Positions 1 to 5,557 of a stretch of DNA of 7,064 nt are shown in pieces. This DNA comes from Candidatus Shapirobacteria bacterium (GTDB lineage: Bacteria; Patescibacteriota; Microgenomatia; UBA12405). Numbering within the stretch: the stretch's first letter is position 1; the number at the start of each line of letters is the position of its first letter. Made by a program: the position numbers and the translations under genes. Location: contig JAHBAQ020000072.1 of assembly GCA_018500045.2 (NCBI GenBank), positions 1 through 7,064 on the forward strand, in the 5' to 3' direction. The notes under the pieces were generated by a model that saw nothing but the letters and a program-made list of their open reading frames with translations, was not told the DNA's origin and made no database searches.

Positions 1-288
1 ACTCCTCACACCGAATTCGAAGCTCAAGTTATGTTACTCAAAAAAGAAGAAGGTGGTCGTCATACCCCAATTTTCTCTGGTTACCGACCTCAAGTCTTCA
101 TGGGTACTACTGACGTAACTGGTGATATTACTCTTGCTGCAGGTACCGAAATGGTTATGCCAGGTGATAATACTACTGTTAACGTTAAATTAATTAAACC
201 GGTTGCTATGCAAGATGGTCAAAGATTCGCTATCCGCGAAGGTGGTTTGACTGTTGGTGCCGGTGCTATTAGTAAAATCATTAAATAA
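1..288 (+). CDS. tuf: Elongation factor Tu, C-terminal part (5' end outside window)
   Basis: EF-Tu is the GTPase that carries aminoacyl-tRNA to the ribosomal A site. Only the last 95 residues are present. The reading frame is open from base 1, so the gene continues upstream and the first internal ATG (base 31) is not the start. The visible part is most of the C-terminal beta-barrel (domain 3), recognised by TPHTEFEAQV, KKEEGGRHTP, FSGYRPQ and TTDVTG, and by the closing FAIREGGLTVGAG. Most homologues have Arg where this one has Leu in the closing GG-L-TVGAG. The GTPase domain is not in view. The gene ends in TAA and the S10 gene starts five bases later, so it is probably co-transcribed with the ribosomal genes. 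Identification is near certain. Confidence 0.97.
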   Translation, partial: TPHTEFEAQVMLLKKEEGGRHTPIFSGYRPQVFMGTTDVTGDITLAAGTEMVMPGDNTTVNVKLIKPVAMQDGQRFAIREGGLTVGAGAISKIIK

Positions 289-293
289 AAAAT

Positions 294-605
294 ATGGCTA
301 ACGGTAATCGCATCCGAATTAGATTAAAATCTTTTGATCATCGAATTATCGATGAAGCAGCTATCAAAATAGTTGAGGCTGCGGTTACCGCTGGAGCCAA
401 GGTAGAAGGTCCAATACCATTACCTACTGAACAAAAGACCATTACTGTTTTAACCAGTCCTCATACCGATAAGAATGCTCGTGAGCATTTCGAAGTCCGC
501 ACTCACAAACGCCTTATCGATATTTCCAATACAAGTCTTCGCACTGTCGATAGTCTTCAGCATTTGGATTTACCATCAGGAGTGGAAGTAGAAGTTAAGA
601 TGTAA
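294..605 (+). CDS. rpsJ: 30S ribosomal protein S10 (NusE)
   Basis: S10 is a head protein of the small subunit. In many bacteria it also acts as NusE, pairing with NusB in transcription antitermination and contacting NusG. The protein has 103 residues, the usual length. Family motifs are RIRIRLKSFDHR near the N-terminus, the PIPLPT loop, the TVLTSPH strand and the EVRTHKRLIDI segment near residue 70. The ATG at 294 gives the expected N-terminus. It lies five bases after the tuf stop, in an A-rich stretch without a Shine-Dalgarno site. In E. coli a long leader precedes this gene and L4 binds it to control the operon; there is no space for one here. Nothing in the protein is unusual. Confidence 0.98.
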   Translation: MANGNRIRIRLKSFDHRIIDEAAIKIVEAAVTAGAKVEGPIPLPTEQKTITVLTSPHTDKNAREHFEVRTHKRLIDISNTSLRTVDSLQHLDLPSGVEVEVKM

Positions 606-609
606 AACT

Positions 610-1230
610 ATGATCTCAGGATTTTTAATAAAAAAAGGTCACATGACCAGCGTCTATACCCCAGACGGCAAACGAATTGCCGTTACCAAGTGTTCCGCTC
701 CATCACTCAAAGTTACTCAAATCAAAACCGAGGATAAGGACGGTTATTCATCTATCCAAATTGCTTATGATTCCAAAAAGCATTTAGACAGTGCTACTAG
801 TGCTAAATTGAATAAACTCAAATTGGAAATCAAACCTCGTTTTTTCAAAGAATTCAAACTTACAACTGATCAAGTCCCTGAAGTTGGTGCTGATATCTCT
901 GTCGAGTCAGTATTTGCCGAAGGTGATAGTATTGATGCTACCGGCATTTCTAAAGGTCGTGGTTTTGCCGGTGTTGTCAAACGTCACGGTTTCAAGAAAC
1001 AACCTATTTTAGGTTCTTCTGATCGTGTTCGTCGTCCAGGTTCTATTGGTGCTCAAACCCCAGGAAAAGTTGTCAAAGGTAAAAAACTCCCAGGTCATTA
1101 CGGTGTCGAAACTGTCACTGTTTCTGGTCTGAAGGTTGTTTCTATTAATCCCGAAACTAAAGAAATTTTTATTAAAGGTTCGGTTCCCGGAAGTTTTAAC
1201 TCTTGGGTCACCATTAAGAAAACTGCTTAA
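610..1230 (+). CDS. rplC: 50S ribosomal protein L3
   Basis: L3 is an early assembly protein of the large subunit whose long internal loop reaches toward the peptidyl transferase centre. The protein has 206 residues, close to the usual 205-210. Motifs are the N-terminal KKGHMTSVYTPDGK (usual form KKxGMTxxFxxDGK), TEDKDGYSSIQ, RFFKEF, KGRGFAGVVKRHGF, RRPGSIG and TPGKVVKGKKLPGHYG. The ATG at 610 puts the first motif at the correct distance. Two changes occur in the internal loop. The usual THGxSDR reads ILGSSDR, apparently one residue shorter and without the histidine. The stretch after PGSIG (AQTPGK) is one residue shorter than the E. coli form QNQTPGK, but still holds a Gln next to TPGK, the neighbourhood that PrmB methylates in E. 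coli. The start follows the rpsJ stop by four bases without a Shine-Dalgarno site. Confidence 0.97.
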   Translation: MISGFLIKKGHMTSVYTPDGKRIAVTKCSAPSLKVTQIKTEDKDGYSSIQIAYDSKKHLDSATSAKLNKLKLEIKPRFFKEFKLTTDQVPEVGADISVESVFAEGDSIDATGISKGRGFAGVVKRHGFKKQPILGSSDRVRRPGSIGAQTPGKVVKGKKLPGHYGVETVTVSGLKVVSINPETKEIFIKGSVPGSFNSWVTIKKTA

Positions 1231-1232
1231 TT

Positions 1233-1865
1233 ATGAAAACTCAAATTTATAATATTAAAGCTGAAAAAGTTGGGGATATTACCCTTCCTAAGGAAGTTTT
1301 TTCAAATCCTGTTTCAGACTCTCTTATTGCTCAAGCCATTCGGGTTACTTTAGCTAATCGCCGTTCTTCTTTTGCCAAAACCAAAACTCGTTCCGAAGTT
1401 GCTGGTACTCGTAAAAAAGTTTGGGCTCAAAAAGGTACTGGTAATGCTCGTCACGGTAATCGTACTGCTCCAATCTTTGTTGGTGGTGGTAGTGCTCTTG
1501 GTCCAGATGGTAATCAAAATTACTCTCTCGGTATCAGCAAAACTATGCGTCGCCGTGCTATTCGTGGTCTTTTAACCAAATTTGCCGAAAGTAAAAAAAT
1601 TCTTGTCATTGATAATTTTTCTCAATTAGAATCAAAAACTAAATCCGGAGTCAAATTAATTACTGGACTTAAAGCCGCTGATGAAGTATTATCAAAAAGT
1701 CGTAAAATTGGGGTTATTACAACCAAAACAATTACTCCAGTCAAACGAGCTTTTGGAAATTTAAAAGATATCAACTTACTTTCTCTTAAGTCTCTTGATA
1801 TTTACTCTCTTTCAAAACAAAATTACTTAATTATCAGTCAAAAAGCTGTTAAGCAGTTTAAATAA
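1233..1865 (+). CDS. rplD: 50S ribosomal protein L4
   Basis: L4 binds 23S rRNA early in assembly, and its extended loop lines the peptide exit tunnel. The protein has 210 residues, slightly longer than the 201 of E. coli. The loop is easy to recognise: TRSEVAGTRKKVWAQKGTGNARHG followed by APIFVGGG and LGP. The core QKGTGxAR and the VGGG turn are intact. The second half has the Rossmann-like pattern of the family, including ILVIDNF and IGVITT. In E. coli L4 also represses its own operon through the S10 leader; no such leader exists in this window, so that control is unlikely here. The start is two bases after the rplC stop in the junction TAA-TT-ATG, without a Shine-Dalgarno site. Identification is secure. 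Confidence 0.96.
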   Translation: MKTQIYNIKAEKVGDITLPKEVFSNPVSDSLIAQAIRVTLANRRSSFAKTKTRSEVAGTRKKVWAQKGTGNARHGNRTAPIFVGGGSALGPDGNQNYSLGISKTMRRRAIRGLLTKFAESKKILVIDNFSQLESKTKSGVKLITGLKAADEVLSKSRKIGVITTKTITPVKRAFGNLKDINLLSLKSLDIYSLSKQNYLIISQKAVKQFK

Positions 1866-1868
1866 ATC

Positions 1869-2168
1869 ATGTCTCAAAACATCATTATTTTAAAACCAAT
1901 CATTACCGAGAAGGCTCTTGCTGCTCAACAACTTCAAGACAAATATGCTTTTTGGGTTGCTCCTCAAGTCAGCAAAAACCAAATTGCTGTTTCTTTTCAA
2001 ACAGTTTTTGGTATCAAACCAATTTCTATTCAAACTCTTACTCTCAAAGGTAAATTCAAAACCAATTGGAAAACTCGAAAAACTGCTCAAAAATCAGATC
2101 GTAAAAAAGCTATTATTACTCTACCAAAAGGTACCAAACTTGAACTTCTCAAGCTCAATACCAAATAA
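1869..2168 (+). CDS. rplW: 50S ribosomal protein L23
   Basis: L23 sits at the exit of the peptide tunnel and is the docking site for trigger factor and the signal recognition particle in bacteria. The protein has 99 residues, normal for the family. It begins with the signature LKPIITEKAL and has the expected Val/Ala-rich strand containing KYAFWV. The helix after it carries the usual VFGIKP pattern (family VExxFxVKV). A basic loop with GKFKTNWKTRK precedes the final strand KKAIITLPKGTKLEL. Its place between rplD and rplB is the conserved one. The start is three bases after the rplD stop with no Shine-Dalgarno site. The other frames over this gene also stay open for some distance, but only this one gives a known protein. 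Confidence 0.95.
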   Translation: MSQNIIILKPIITEKALAAQQLQDKYAFWVAPQVSKNQIAVSFQTVFGIKPISIQTLTLKGKFKTNWKTRKTAQKSDRKKAIITLPKGTKLELLKLNTK

Positions 2169-2170
2169 TT

Positions 2171-2914
2171 ATGGCAATCAAATCTTTATTAACTATCAAA
2201 AAGAAAACCAGTGGTCGTGATTCTCATGGTCACGTTTCTATTCGTCACCGTGGTGGTGAACACAAACGTTACCTTCGTGAAATTGAATGGAATCGTACTC
2301 AATTAAATATTTCTGCCAAAGTTGTGGCTATCGAATACGATCCCAATCGTACCGCCGATCTGGCTTTGATTGTCTATCAGAATGGTTCTAAATCTTATAT
2401 CTTAGCTACCACCAACCTTCAAGTTGGTGATACCGTCATCTCTGCCGAGACTGCTCCTATTAAAGACGGTAATTGTCTACCTCTCAAAAATATTCCAGTT
2501 GGTGTTCCTATTCACGCTCTTAGTTTCCAAGTCGGTAAACCAGCTCAAATCATCAAAAGTGCCGGTTCCGCCGCTTATGTCCAAAGTATCGATGGTAACA
2601 AAGCCTTAGTTAAATTACCTTCAGGTGAAATCAGAATTTTTAATGCTGACTGCCGCGCTACTATCGGTCAAGTTTCCAATGCTGATCATTCTAATCAAAA
2701 ATTAACTAAAGCCGGAGAAATGCGACATCGTGGTATTCGTCCTACTGTCCGCGGTGTGGCTCAAGATCCTCATTCACATCCACACGGAGGTGGTGAAGGT
2801 CGATCTTCTATCGGTATGCATCCAAAGACTAAGTGGGGTAAACCAGCTTTCCGAAAAACTCGAAAGCTTAAAAAAGCCTCTAACAAATTAATCGTTCAAA
2901 GAAGAAAGAAATAA
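2171..2914 (+). CDS. rplB: 50S ribosomal protein L2, short N-terminus
   Basis: L2 is one of the most conserved large-subunit proteins; it helps join the subunits and is needed for peptidyl transferase activity. The motifs are clear: SIRHRGGEHKRYLR, AIEYDPNRTA, LKNIPVGVPIH, KSAGSAAYVQ, LPSGEIR, CRATIGQV, MRHRGIRPTVRGVA and, at residues 203-210, HPHGGGEG with the histidine implicated in catalysis. The C-terminus ends in the usual basic tail. The protein has only 247 residues against about 273-277. The deficit is mainly at the N-terminus: residue 4 onward aligns with the usual KSLLxxxKKxxGRNxxGR, so about 25 residues including the common KPTSPGRR segment are missing. The same frame meets TGA at 2141-2143, and the nine codons between it and the ATG give no matching residues. 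The start follows the rplW stop in a TAA-TT-ATG junction. Confidence 0.96.
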   Translation: MAIKSLLTIKKKTSGRDSHGHVSIRHRGGEHKRYLREIEWNRTQLNISAKVVAIEYDPNRTADLALIVYQNGSKSYILATTNLQVGDTVISAETAPIKDGNCLPLKNIPVGVPIHALSFQVGKPAQIIKSAGSAAYVQSIDGNKALVKLPSGEIRIFNADCRATIGQVSNADHSNQKLTKAGEMRHRGIRPTVRGVAQDPHSHPHGGGEGRSSIGMHPKTKWGKPAFRKTRKLKKASNKLIVQRRKK

Positions 2915-2917
2915 TCT

Positions 2918-3190
2918 ATGTCTAGAAGTTCAAAGAAAGGTCCTTTCATTGACCAAAACATCCTTGACAAATTAGCCAAAGGTAGCAGCCAAGTCATCAA
3001 GACTTATGCTCGTCATAGTTCTATTGCTCCTCAATTTGTCGGACGAACTTTCGACGTTCACAATGGTAAGAAATTTATCAATGTCTACGTTACTGAAGAC
3101 ATGGTCGGCCACAAACTAGGCGAATTTTCACCTAGCCGAACCTTCAAAGGTCATGGTCGTGTGGTTAAAAGAGTTATTGAGAAAACGTAA
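2918..3190 (+). CDS. rpsS: 30S ribosomal protein S19
   Basis: S19 lies in the head of the small subunit, pairs with S13 and takes part in the subunit bridge near the A-site tRNA. The protein has 90 residues. It has the full signature: MSRSSKKGPFID at the N-terminus, VHNGKKFINVYVTEDMVGHKLGEF in the middle, and SRTFKGH near the C-terminus. The region between the first helix and IKTYARHSS is about four residues shorter than in E. coli, a variable part of the family. The start is three bases after the rplB stop. Upstream sequence is purine-rich (AAGAAGAAAGAA) but this is lysine/arginine coding sequence and only a weak Shine-Dalgarno candidate. Identification is certain. Confidence 0.97.
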   Translation: MSRSSKKGPFIDQNILDKLAKGSSQVIKTYARHSSIAPQFVGRTFDVHNGKKFINVYVTEDMVGHKLGEFSPSRTFKGHGRVVKRVIEKT

Positions 3191-3196
3191 AATTTT

Positions 3197-3667
3197 ATGG
3201 CAACTACTACTAAAAAAACTACAAAAGTGGTCAAAGCTGTTAAAGCTGAAACTGTCAAGAAACCTGTTAAAAAGGTTGAAGCAGTTAAACCAGTCGAAGT
3301 TCAAAAACAGACAACTGTTTTTAAGACCGCTAAGTATGTCAACAAAAATATTCAAATTTCTCCTCGTAAATTAAGACTCTTAGTTGACGAAGTTAGAAAG
3401 TTTTCTCCAGTTGAGGCTCTCAATCGAGTCAAATTTATTAACACTAAATCTGCTCGCGCTTTAACTCAAGCTCTCAAAAACATCATCGCTGATGCCAAAA
3501 ATAATTTTAACTTAGATACAAATTCGTTAAAATTTGATACTATCAAAGCCGACGAAGCTTTAAAAATTAAACGTATGGACAAATCTCACGGTTCTCGTTT
3601 TGCCCGAGGTTTAATTCAAAAACGCCACAGTCGTCTTGTCATAATTGTTAAAGGAGTTCAAAAGTAA
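3197..3667 (+). CDS. rplV: 50S ribosomal protein L22 with N-terminal basic extension
   Basis: L22 binds all domains of 23S rRNA, and its long beta-hairpin lines the peptide exit tunnel. The protein has 156 residues, against about 110 usually. The L22 core starts near residue 45 with AKYVNKNIQISPRKLRLL and continues through VEALNRVKF, the helix ALTQALKNIIADAKNN and the hairpin KIKRMDKSHGSRFARG before the last strand HSRLVIIV. The first 40 or so residues are a low-complexity arm rich in Lys, Val, Thr, Ala and Glu, with loose repeats of the KxVKKxEAVK kind. No ATG lies between 3197 and the core, and the only other start-like codon I found is a GTG at 3227, still in the arm. The hairpin tip is also about two residues longer than in E. 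coli. The spacer from rpsS is AATTTT, without a Shine-Dalgarno site. Confidence 0.95.
   Translation: MATTTKKTTKVVKAVKAETVKKPVKKVEAVKPVEVQKQTTVFKTAKYVNKNIQISPRKLRLLVDEVRKFSPVEALNRVKFINTKSARALTQALKNIIADAKNNFNLDTNSLKFDTIKADEALKIKRMDKSHGSRFARGLIQKRHSRLVIIVKGVQK
3651..3656 (+). promoter_or_regulatory. Possible Shine-Dalgarno site for rpsC
   Basis: AAGGAG lies inside the last codons of rplV, and 12 bases separate it from the rpsC ATG at 3669. The match to the anti-Shine-Dalgarno sequence is good but the spacing is longer than the usual 5-9 bases. It may be real, or simply the codons for Lys-Gly-Val near the L22 C-terminus. Confidence 0.4.
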
Positions 3668-3668
3668 T

Positions 3669-4310
3669 ATGGGTCAAAAAGTTAACCCTATCGGTTTCAG
3701 ACTTGAGGCTGTTAAAAACAGTCCTGAGTGGCAATCCAGCTGGTTTGCTAATGCTAAAAAATATCCAATCTTTTTATTGGAAGATAAAAATATTCGAGAT
3801 TTTTTACAAAAGAAAATCTATTCTGCTGGTATCGTCAATATCAAAATTGAACGATCTGTCAAAAAAATCAAAATCACTATTGTTGTTGCCCGACCTGGTT
3901 TAGTCATCGGTCGCGGTGGTAAAGAACTTGAAATTCTCAAAAAAGAAATTCAAAAATTACTTACCAAAGCTAGTGGTAAACAATCTGTCGAAATCCAAGT
4001 TGAAGAATTTAAACACGCCGATCTTTCCGCCAAATTAATTGCTGAAAAAATTGCTTTCCAACTTACCAAAAGAATGCCTTACCGTCGTGTAGTTCTTTCT
4101 GCTATTGAAAAATCTATGTCTTCTGGTGCCAAAGGTGTCAAAGTTGTTCTTTCAGGACGTATCAATGGTGCTGAAATCGGTCGCCGAGAAAAATTTTCTG
4201 AAGGTAAAATTCCTTTAAGTACTATCAGATCAAAAATCGATTATCACGAATGTCCTTCTCTTACTAGATCAGGATATATCGGAGTTAAAGTTTATCTTTG
4301 CTTAATCTAA
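3669..4310 (+). CDS. rpsC: 30S ribosomal protein S3
   Basis: S3 sits at the mRNA entry channel of the small subunit and contributes to helicase activity there. The ATG at 3669 is chosen over an in-frame start eight codons upstream because it gives the conserved MGQKVNPIGFRL. The protein has 213 residues, shorter than the 233 of E. coli mostly because the variable C-terminal tail is missing. A KH type 2 domain is visible, with the loop VIGRGGKELE at residues 79-88. Residues R139 and R140 match E. coli R131 and R132, but the position of the third helicase-linked residue, K135, is Leu here (L143). The C-terminal domain has GRINGAEIGRREKF and IPLSTIRSKIDY. The usual AEAHTTYGxIGVKVWI then reads CPSLTRSGYIGVKVYL. 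Only one base separates it from the rplV stop. Confidence 0.96.
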   Translation: MGQKVNPIGFRLEAVKNSPEWQSSWFANAKKYPIFLLEDKNIRDFLQKKIYSAGIVNIKIERSVKKIKITIVVARPGLVIGRGGKELEILKKEIQKLLTKASGKQSVEIQVEEFKHADLSAKLIAEKIAFQLTKRMPYRRVVLSAIEKSMSSGAKGVKVVLSGRINGAEIGRREKFSEGKIPLSTIRSKIDYHECPSLTRSGYIGVKVYLCLI

Positions 4311-4312
4311 TT

Positions 4313-4714
4313 ATGTTACAACCAAGTCGTACCAAATACCGAAAACAATTCCGCGGTAAAATGCGCGGAAATTCCAAAGGTAATTTAGTTTCTTTTGGAG
4401 AATACGGTCTTAAGTCTCTCGAATGTGGCTGGATTACTGCCAACCAACTCGAAGCTGCCCGTAGAGCTATTGCTCATGCTACCAAAAGAAATGGTCGTAT
4501 GTGGGTTAGAATCTTCCCAGACAAACCTGTTACCGAAAAAGGTACTGGTACTATGGGTGCCGGTAAAGGTGATGTTAAAGGTTATGTCTGTGTTATCAAG
4601 CCAGGTCGTGTTATGTTTGAAATTTCTGGTATTAGCCAGGAAGAATCTCAGGAAGCTCTTAGATTAGCTGCTGCTAAATTACCGGTTGTTTGCAAAATAG
4701 TTGCTAAAAAATAG
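4313..4714 (+). CDS. rplP: 50S ribosomal protein L16
   Basis: L16 helps place the A-site tRNA in the large subunit and joins late in assembly. The protein has 133 residues, close to the usual 136-140. The ATG at 4313 is chosen over an in-frame TTG five codons upstream because MLQPSRTKYRKQFRGK is the conserved N-terminus. Other motifs are SFGEYGLKSL, WITANQLEAARRAI, MWVRIFPDKPVTEK, KPGRVMFEI and EALRLAAAKLP. In the loop after PVTEK, the usual RMGKGKG reads TMGAGKG. Threonine 80 thus stands where E. coli has Arg81, the residue hydroxylated by RoxA/YcfD. The start is in a TAA-TT-ATG junction after rpsC. This is the only gene in the window that ends in TAG, and that stop is part of the Shine-Dalgarno site for rpmC. 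Confidence 0.97.
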   Translation: MLQPSRTKYRKQFRGKMRGNSKGNLVSFGEYGLKSLECGWITANQLEAARRAIAHATKRNGRMWVRIFPDKPVTEKGTGTMGAGKGDVKGYVCVIKPGRVMFEISGISQEESQEALRLAAAKLPVVCKIVAKK

Positions 4715-4717
4715 GAG
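4713..4717 (+). promoter_or_regulatory. Shine-Dalgarno site of rpmC, overlapping the rplP stop
   Basis: AGGAG is followed by eight bases and then the rpmC ATG at 4726, ideal spacing. Its first bases are part of the TAG stop of rplP, the only non-TAA stop in the window. The rplP-rpmC gap of 11 bases is the longest between any two genes here. It is one of two clear ribosome binding sites in the window. Confidence 0.8.
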
Positions 4718-4725
4718 TAGCTTTT

Positions 4726-4929
4726 ATGAAAAAAACTGATAAAATTTCCTACAGACAAAAGAGTCCAAAAGAACTTCAAAAAGATCTTTTCGATTTAAAA
4801 AAGAATTTAGTTGAATCCAAGGCTAAACTTGCTACTGGTAATCTTACCGACACTTCTGTCTTTACTAAAATAAAGCGTCAAATCGCTTTAGTTTTAACTC
4901 TTTTAAGTCAAAATAAAGATGAAAAATAA
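4726..4929 (+). CDS. rpmC: 50S ribosomal protein L29
   Basis: L29 is a small two-helix protein near the tunnel exit, next to L23. The protein has 67 residues, typical of the family. The family is weakly conserved, but the pattern is right: SPKELQKDLFDLKKNLVESKAKLATGNLTDTS matches the usual ELxxxLxxLKxELFxLRxQxATGQLxNxx, followed by a helix with IKRQIALVLTLL (usual IRKxIARxxTxL). Position between L16 and S17 supports it strongly. It has a good Shine-Dalgarno site, unlike most genes here. Its last 11 bases overlap the start of rpsQ, the only coding overlap in the window. Confidence 0.92.
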   Translation: MKKTDKISYRQKSPKELQKDLFDLKKNLVESKAKLATGNLTDTSVFTKIKRQIALVLTLLSQNKDEK

Positions 4930-5185
4930 TACTAATAATACTGGTAAAACCTTTATTGGCCAAGTTGTCTCCGACAAAATGGCTAATACTATCGTGGTCG
5001 AATTGGAATACACCAATCGCCATCCTAAGTATAAAAAAATCGTTACTAAACACAAAAATATTTATTCTGACAACAAACTCTCGGCTAAAACCGGTGATAC
5101 TGTTAAAGTCAGAGAAACTCGACCAACCAGTAAACTTAAAAGATTTACTCTTGTCGAAATTATTAAAAAAGCTATTGCTCAATAA
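4919..5185 (+). CDS. rpsQ: 30S ribosomal protein S17
   Basis: S17 is an OB-fold protein that binds 16S rRNA early and helps organise the 5' and central domains. The protein has 88 residues, as usual. Motifs are GKTFIGQVVSDKMANTIVVELE, the HPKYKKIVTKHKNIYSD strand (usual HPxYxKxxxRxxKxxAHD), TGDTVKVRETRPTSK and KRFTLVEII. The ATG at 4919 lies within the end of rpmC in another frame, so the two are probably translationally coupled. No Shine-Dalgarno site precedes it. The next in-frame ATG is codon 21, within the conserved SDKMANT motif, so the upstream start is required. Confidence 0.96.
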   Translation: MKNNTNNTGKTFIGQVVSDKMANTIVVELEYTNRHPKYKKIVTKHKNIYSDNKLSAKTGDTVKVRETRPTSKLKRFTLVEIIKKAIAQ

Positions 5186-5187
5186 TT

Positions 5188-5556
5188 ATGGTTCAACTTA
5201 GAAGTATTATTAAACCAGCTGACAATTGCGGCGCTCGAAGCGTTCAAGTTGTTCACGTCTACAAAGGCCATTTCCACAAGAAAGGTTCTATTGGTGATGT
5301 TGTTTTAGCTGTTGTCAAAGACGCTATTCCAAATGGTTTAGTCAAGAAAAAAGAAAAAGTTAAAATGGTTATCGTTCGTACCAAAAAAGAATTTGGTCGT
5401 GCTGATGGTTCTTATATCCGTTTTAGCGACAATGCTGGTGTCATTATTGATTCTCAAAACAATCCTCGTGGCACTCGTATTTTTGGACCAATCGCTCGTG
5501 AAATTAAAGATTTAGGATTCAACAAAATTGCTTCCATGGCCCAGGAGGTTTATTAA
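5188..5556 (+). CDS. rplN: 50S ribosomal protein L14
   Basis: L14 lies at the subunit interface, contacts 16S rRNA in an intersubunit bridge, and is the binding site of the silencing factor RsfS. The protein has 122 residues, exactly the usual length. Motifs are KPADNCGARSVQVV, IGDVVLAVVKDAIPNG, VIVRTKKEFGRADGSYIRF, NPRGTRIFGPIAREI and KIASMAQEVY. In E. coli this gene opens the separate spc operon; here it starts two bases after the rpsQ stop in a TAA-TT-ATG junction, so no promoter fits between them. Its last codons (Gln-Glu-Val) form the Shine-Dalgarno site of rplX. Confidence 0.98.
   Translation: MVQLRSIIKPADNCGARSVQVVHVYKGHFHKKGSIGDVVLAVVKDAIPNGLVKKKEKVKMVIVRTKKEFGRADGSYIRFSDNAGVIIDSQNNPRGTRIFGPIAREIKDLGFNKIASMAQEVY
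5543..5549 (+). promoter_or_regulatory. Shine-Dalgarno site of rplX inside the end of rplN
   Basis: AGGAGGT is the strongest Shine-Dalgarno match in the window, with eight bases to the rplX ATG at 5558. It is formed by the codons CAG-GAG-GTT for the Gln-Glu-Val near the L14 C-terminus, so it serves as coding sequence and ribosome binding site. It also supports the ATG at 5558 over an in-frame TTG ten codons upstream. Confidence 0.85.
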
Positions 5557-5557
5557 T

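Noticed and set aside
1918..2220. 100-codon plus-strand open frame overlapping rplW and rplB
   Set aside because: Its translation is Leu/Lys-rich without family motifs, and it crosses a junction between two certain genes in a different frame.
3128..3355. Minus-strand open frame opposite the L22 extension
   Set aside because: It arises from the reverse complement of the Lys-rich low-complexity arm (Phe/Asn/Ser-rich translation). The + strand frame runs directly into the L22 core and is the true one.
3645..3668. Upstream start for S3 adding eight residues
   Set aside because: The ATG at 3669 gives the conserved MGQKVNP start; the longer form would overlap the end of rplV and match nothing in the family.
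4715..4725. Possible promoter or terminator in the rplP-rpmC gap
   Set aside because: The gap is only 11 bases, with no inverted repeat; it is explained by the rpmC ribosome binding site.
4865..5182. Long open frame on the minus strand opposite rpsQ (105 codons)
   Set aside because: It is antisense to a clear S17 gene, Phe- and Ser-rich as expected for the reverse of Lys- and Glu-rich coding sequence, and resembles no protein I know.
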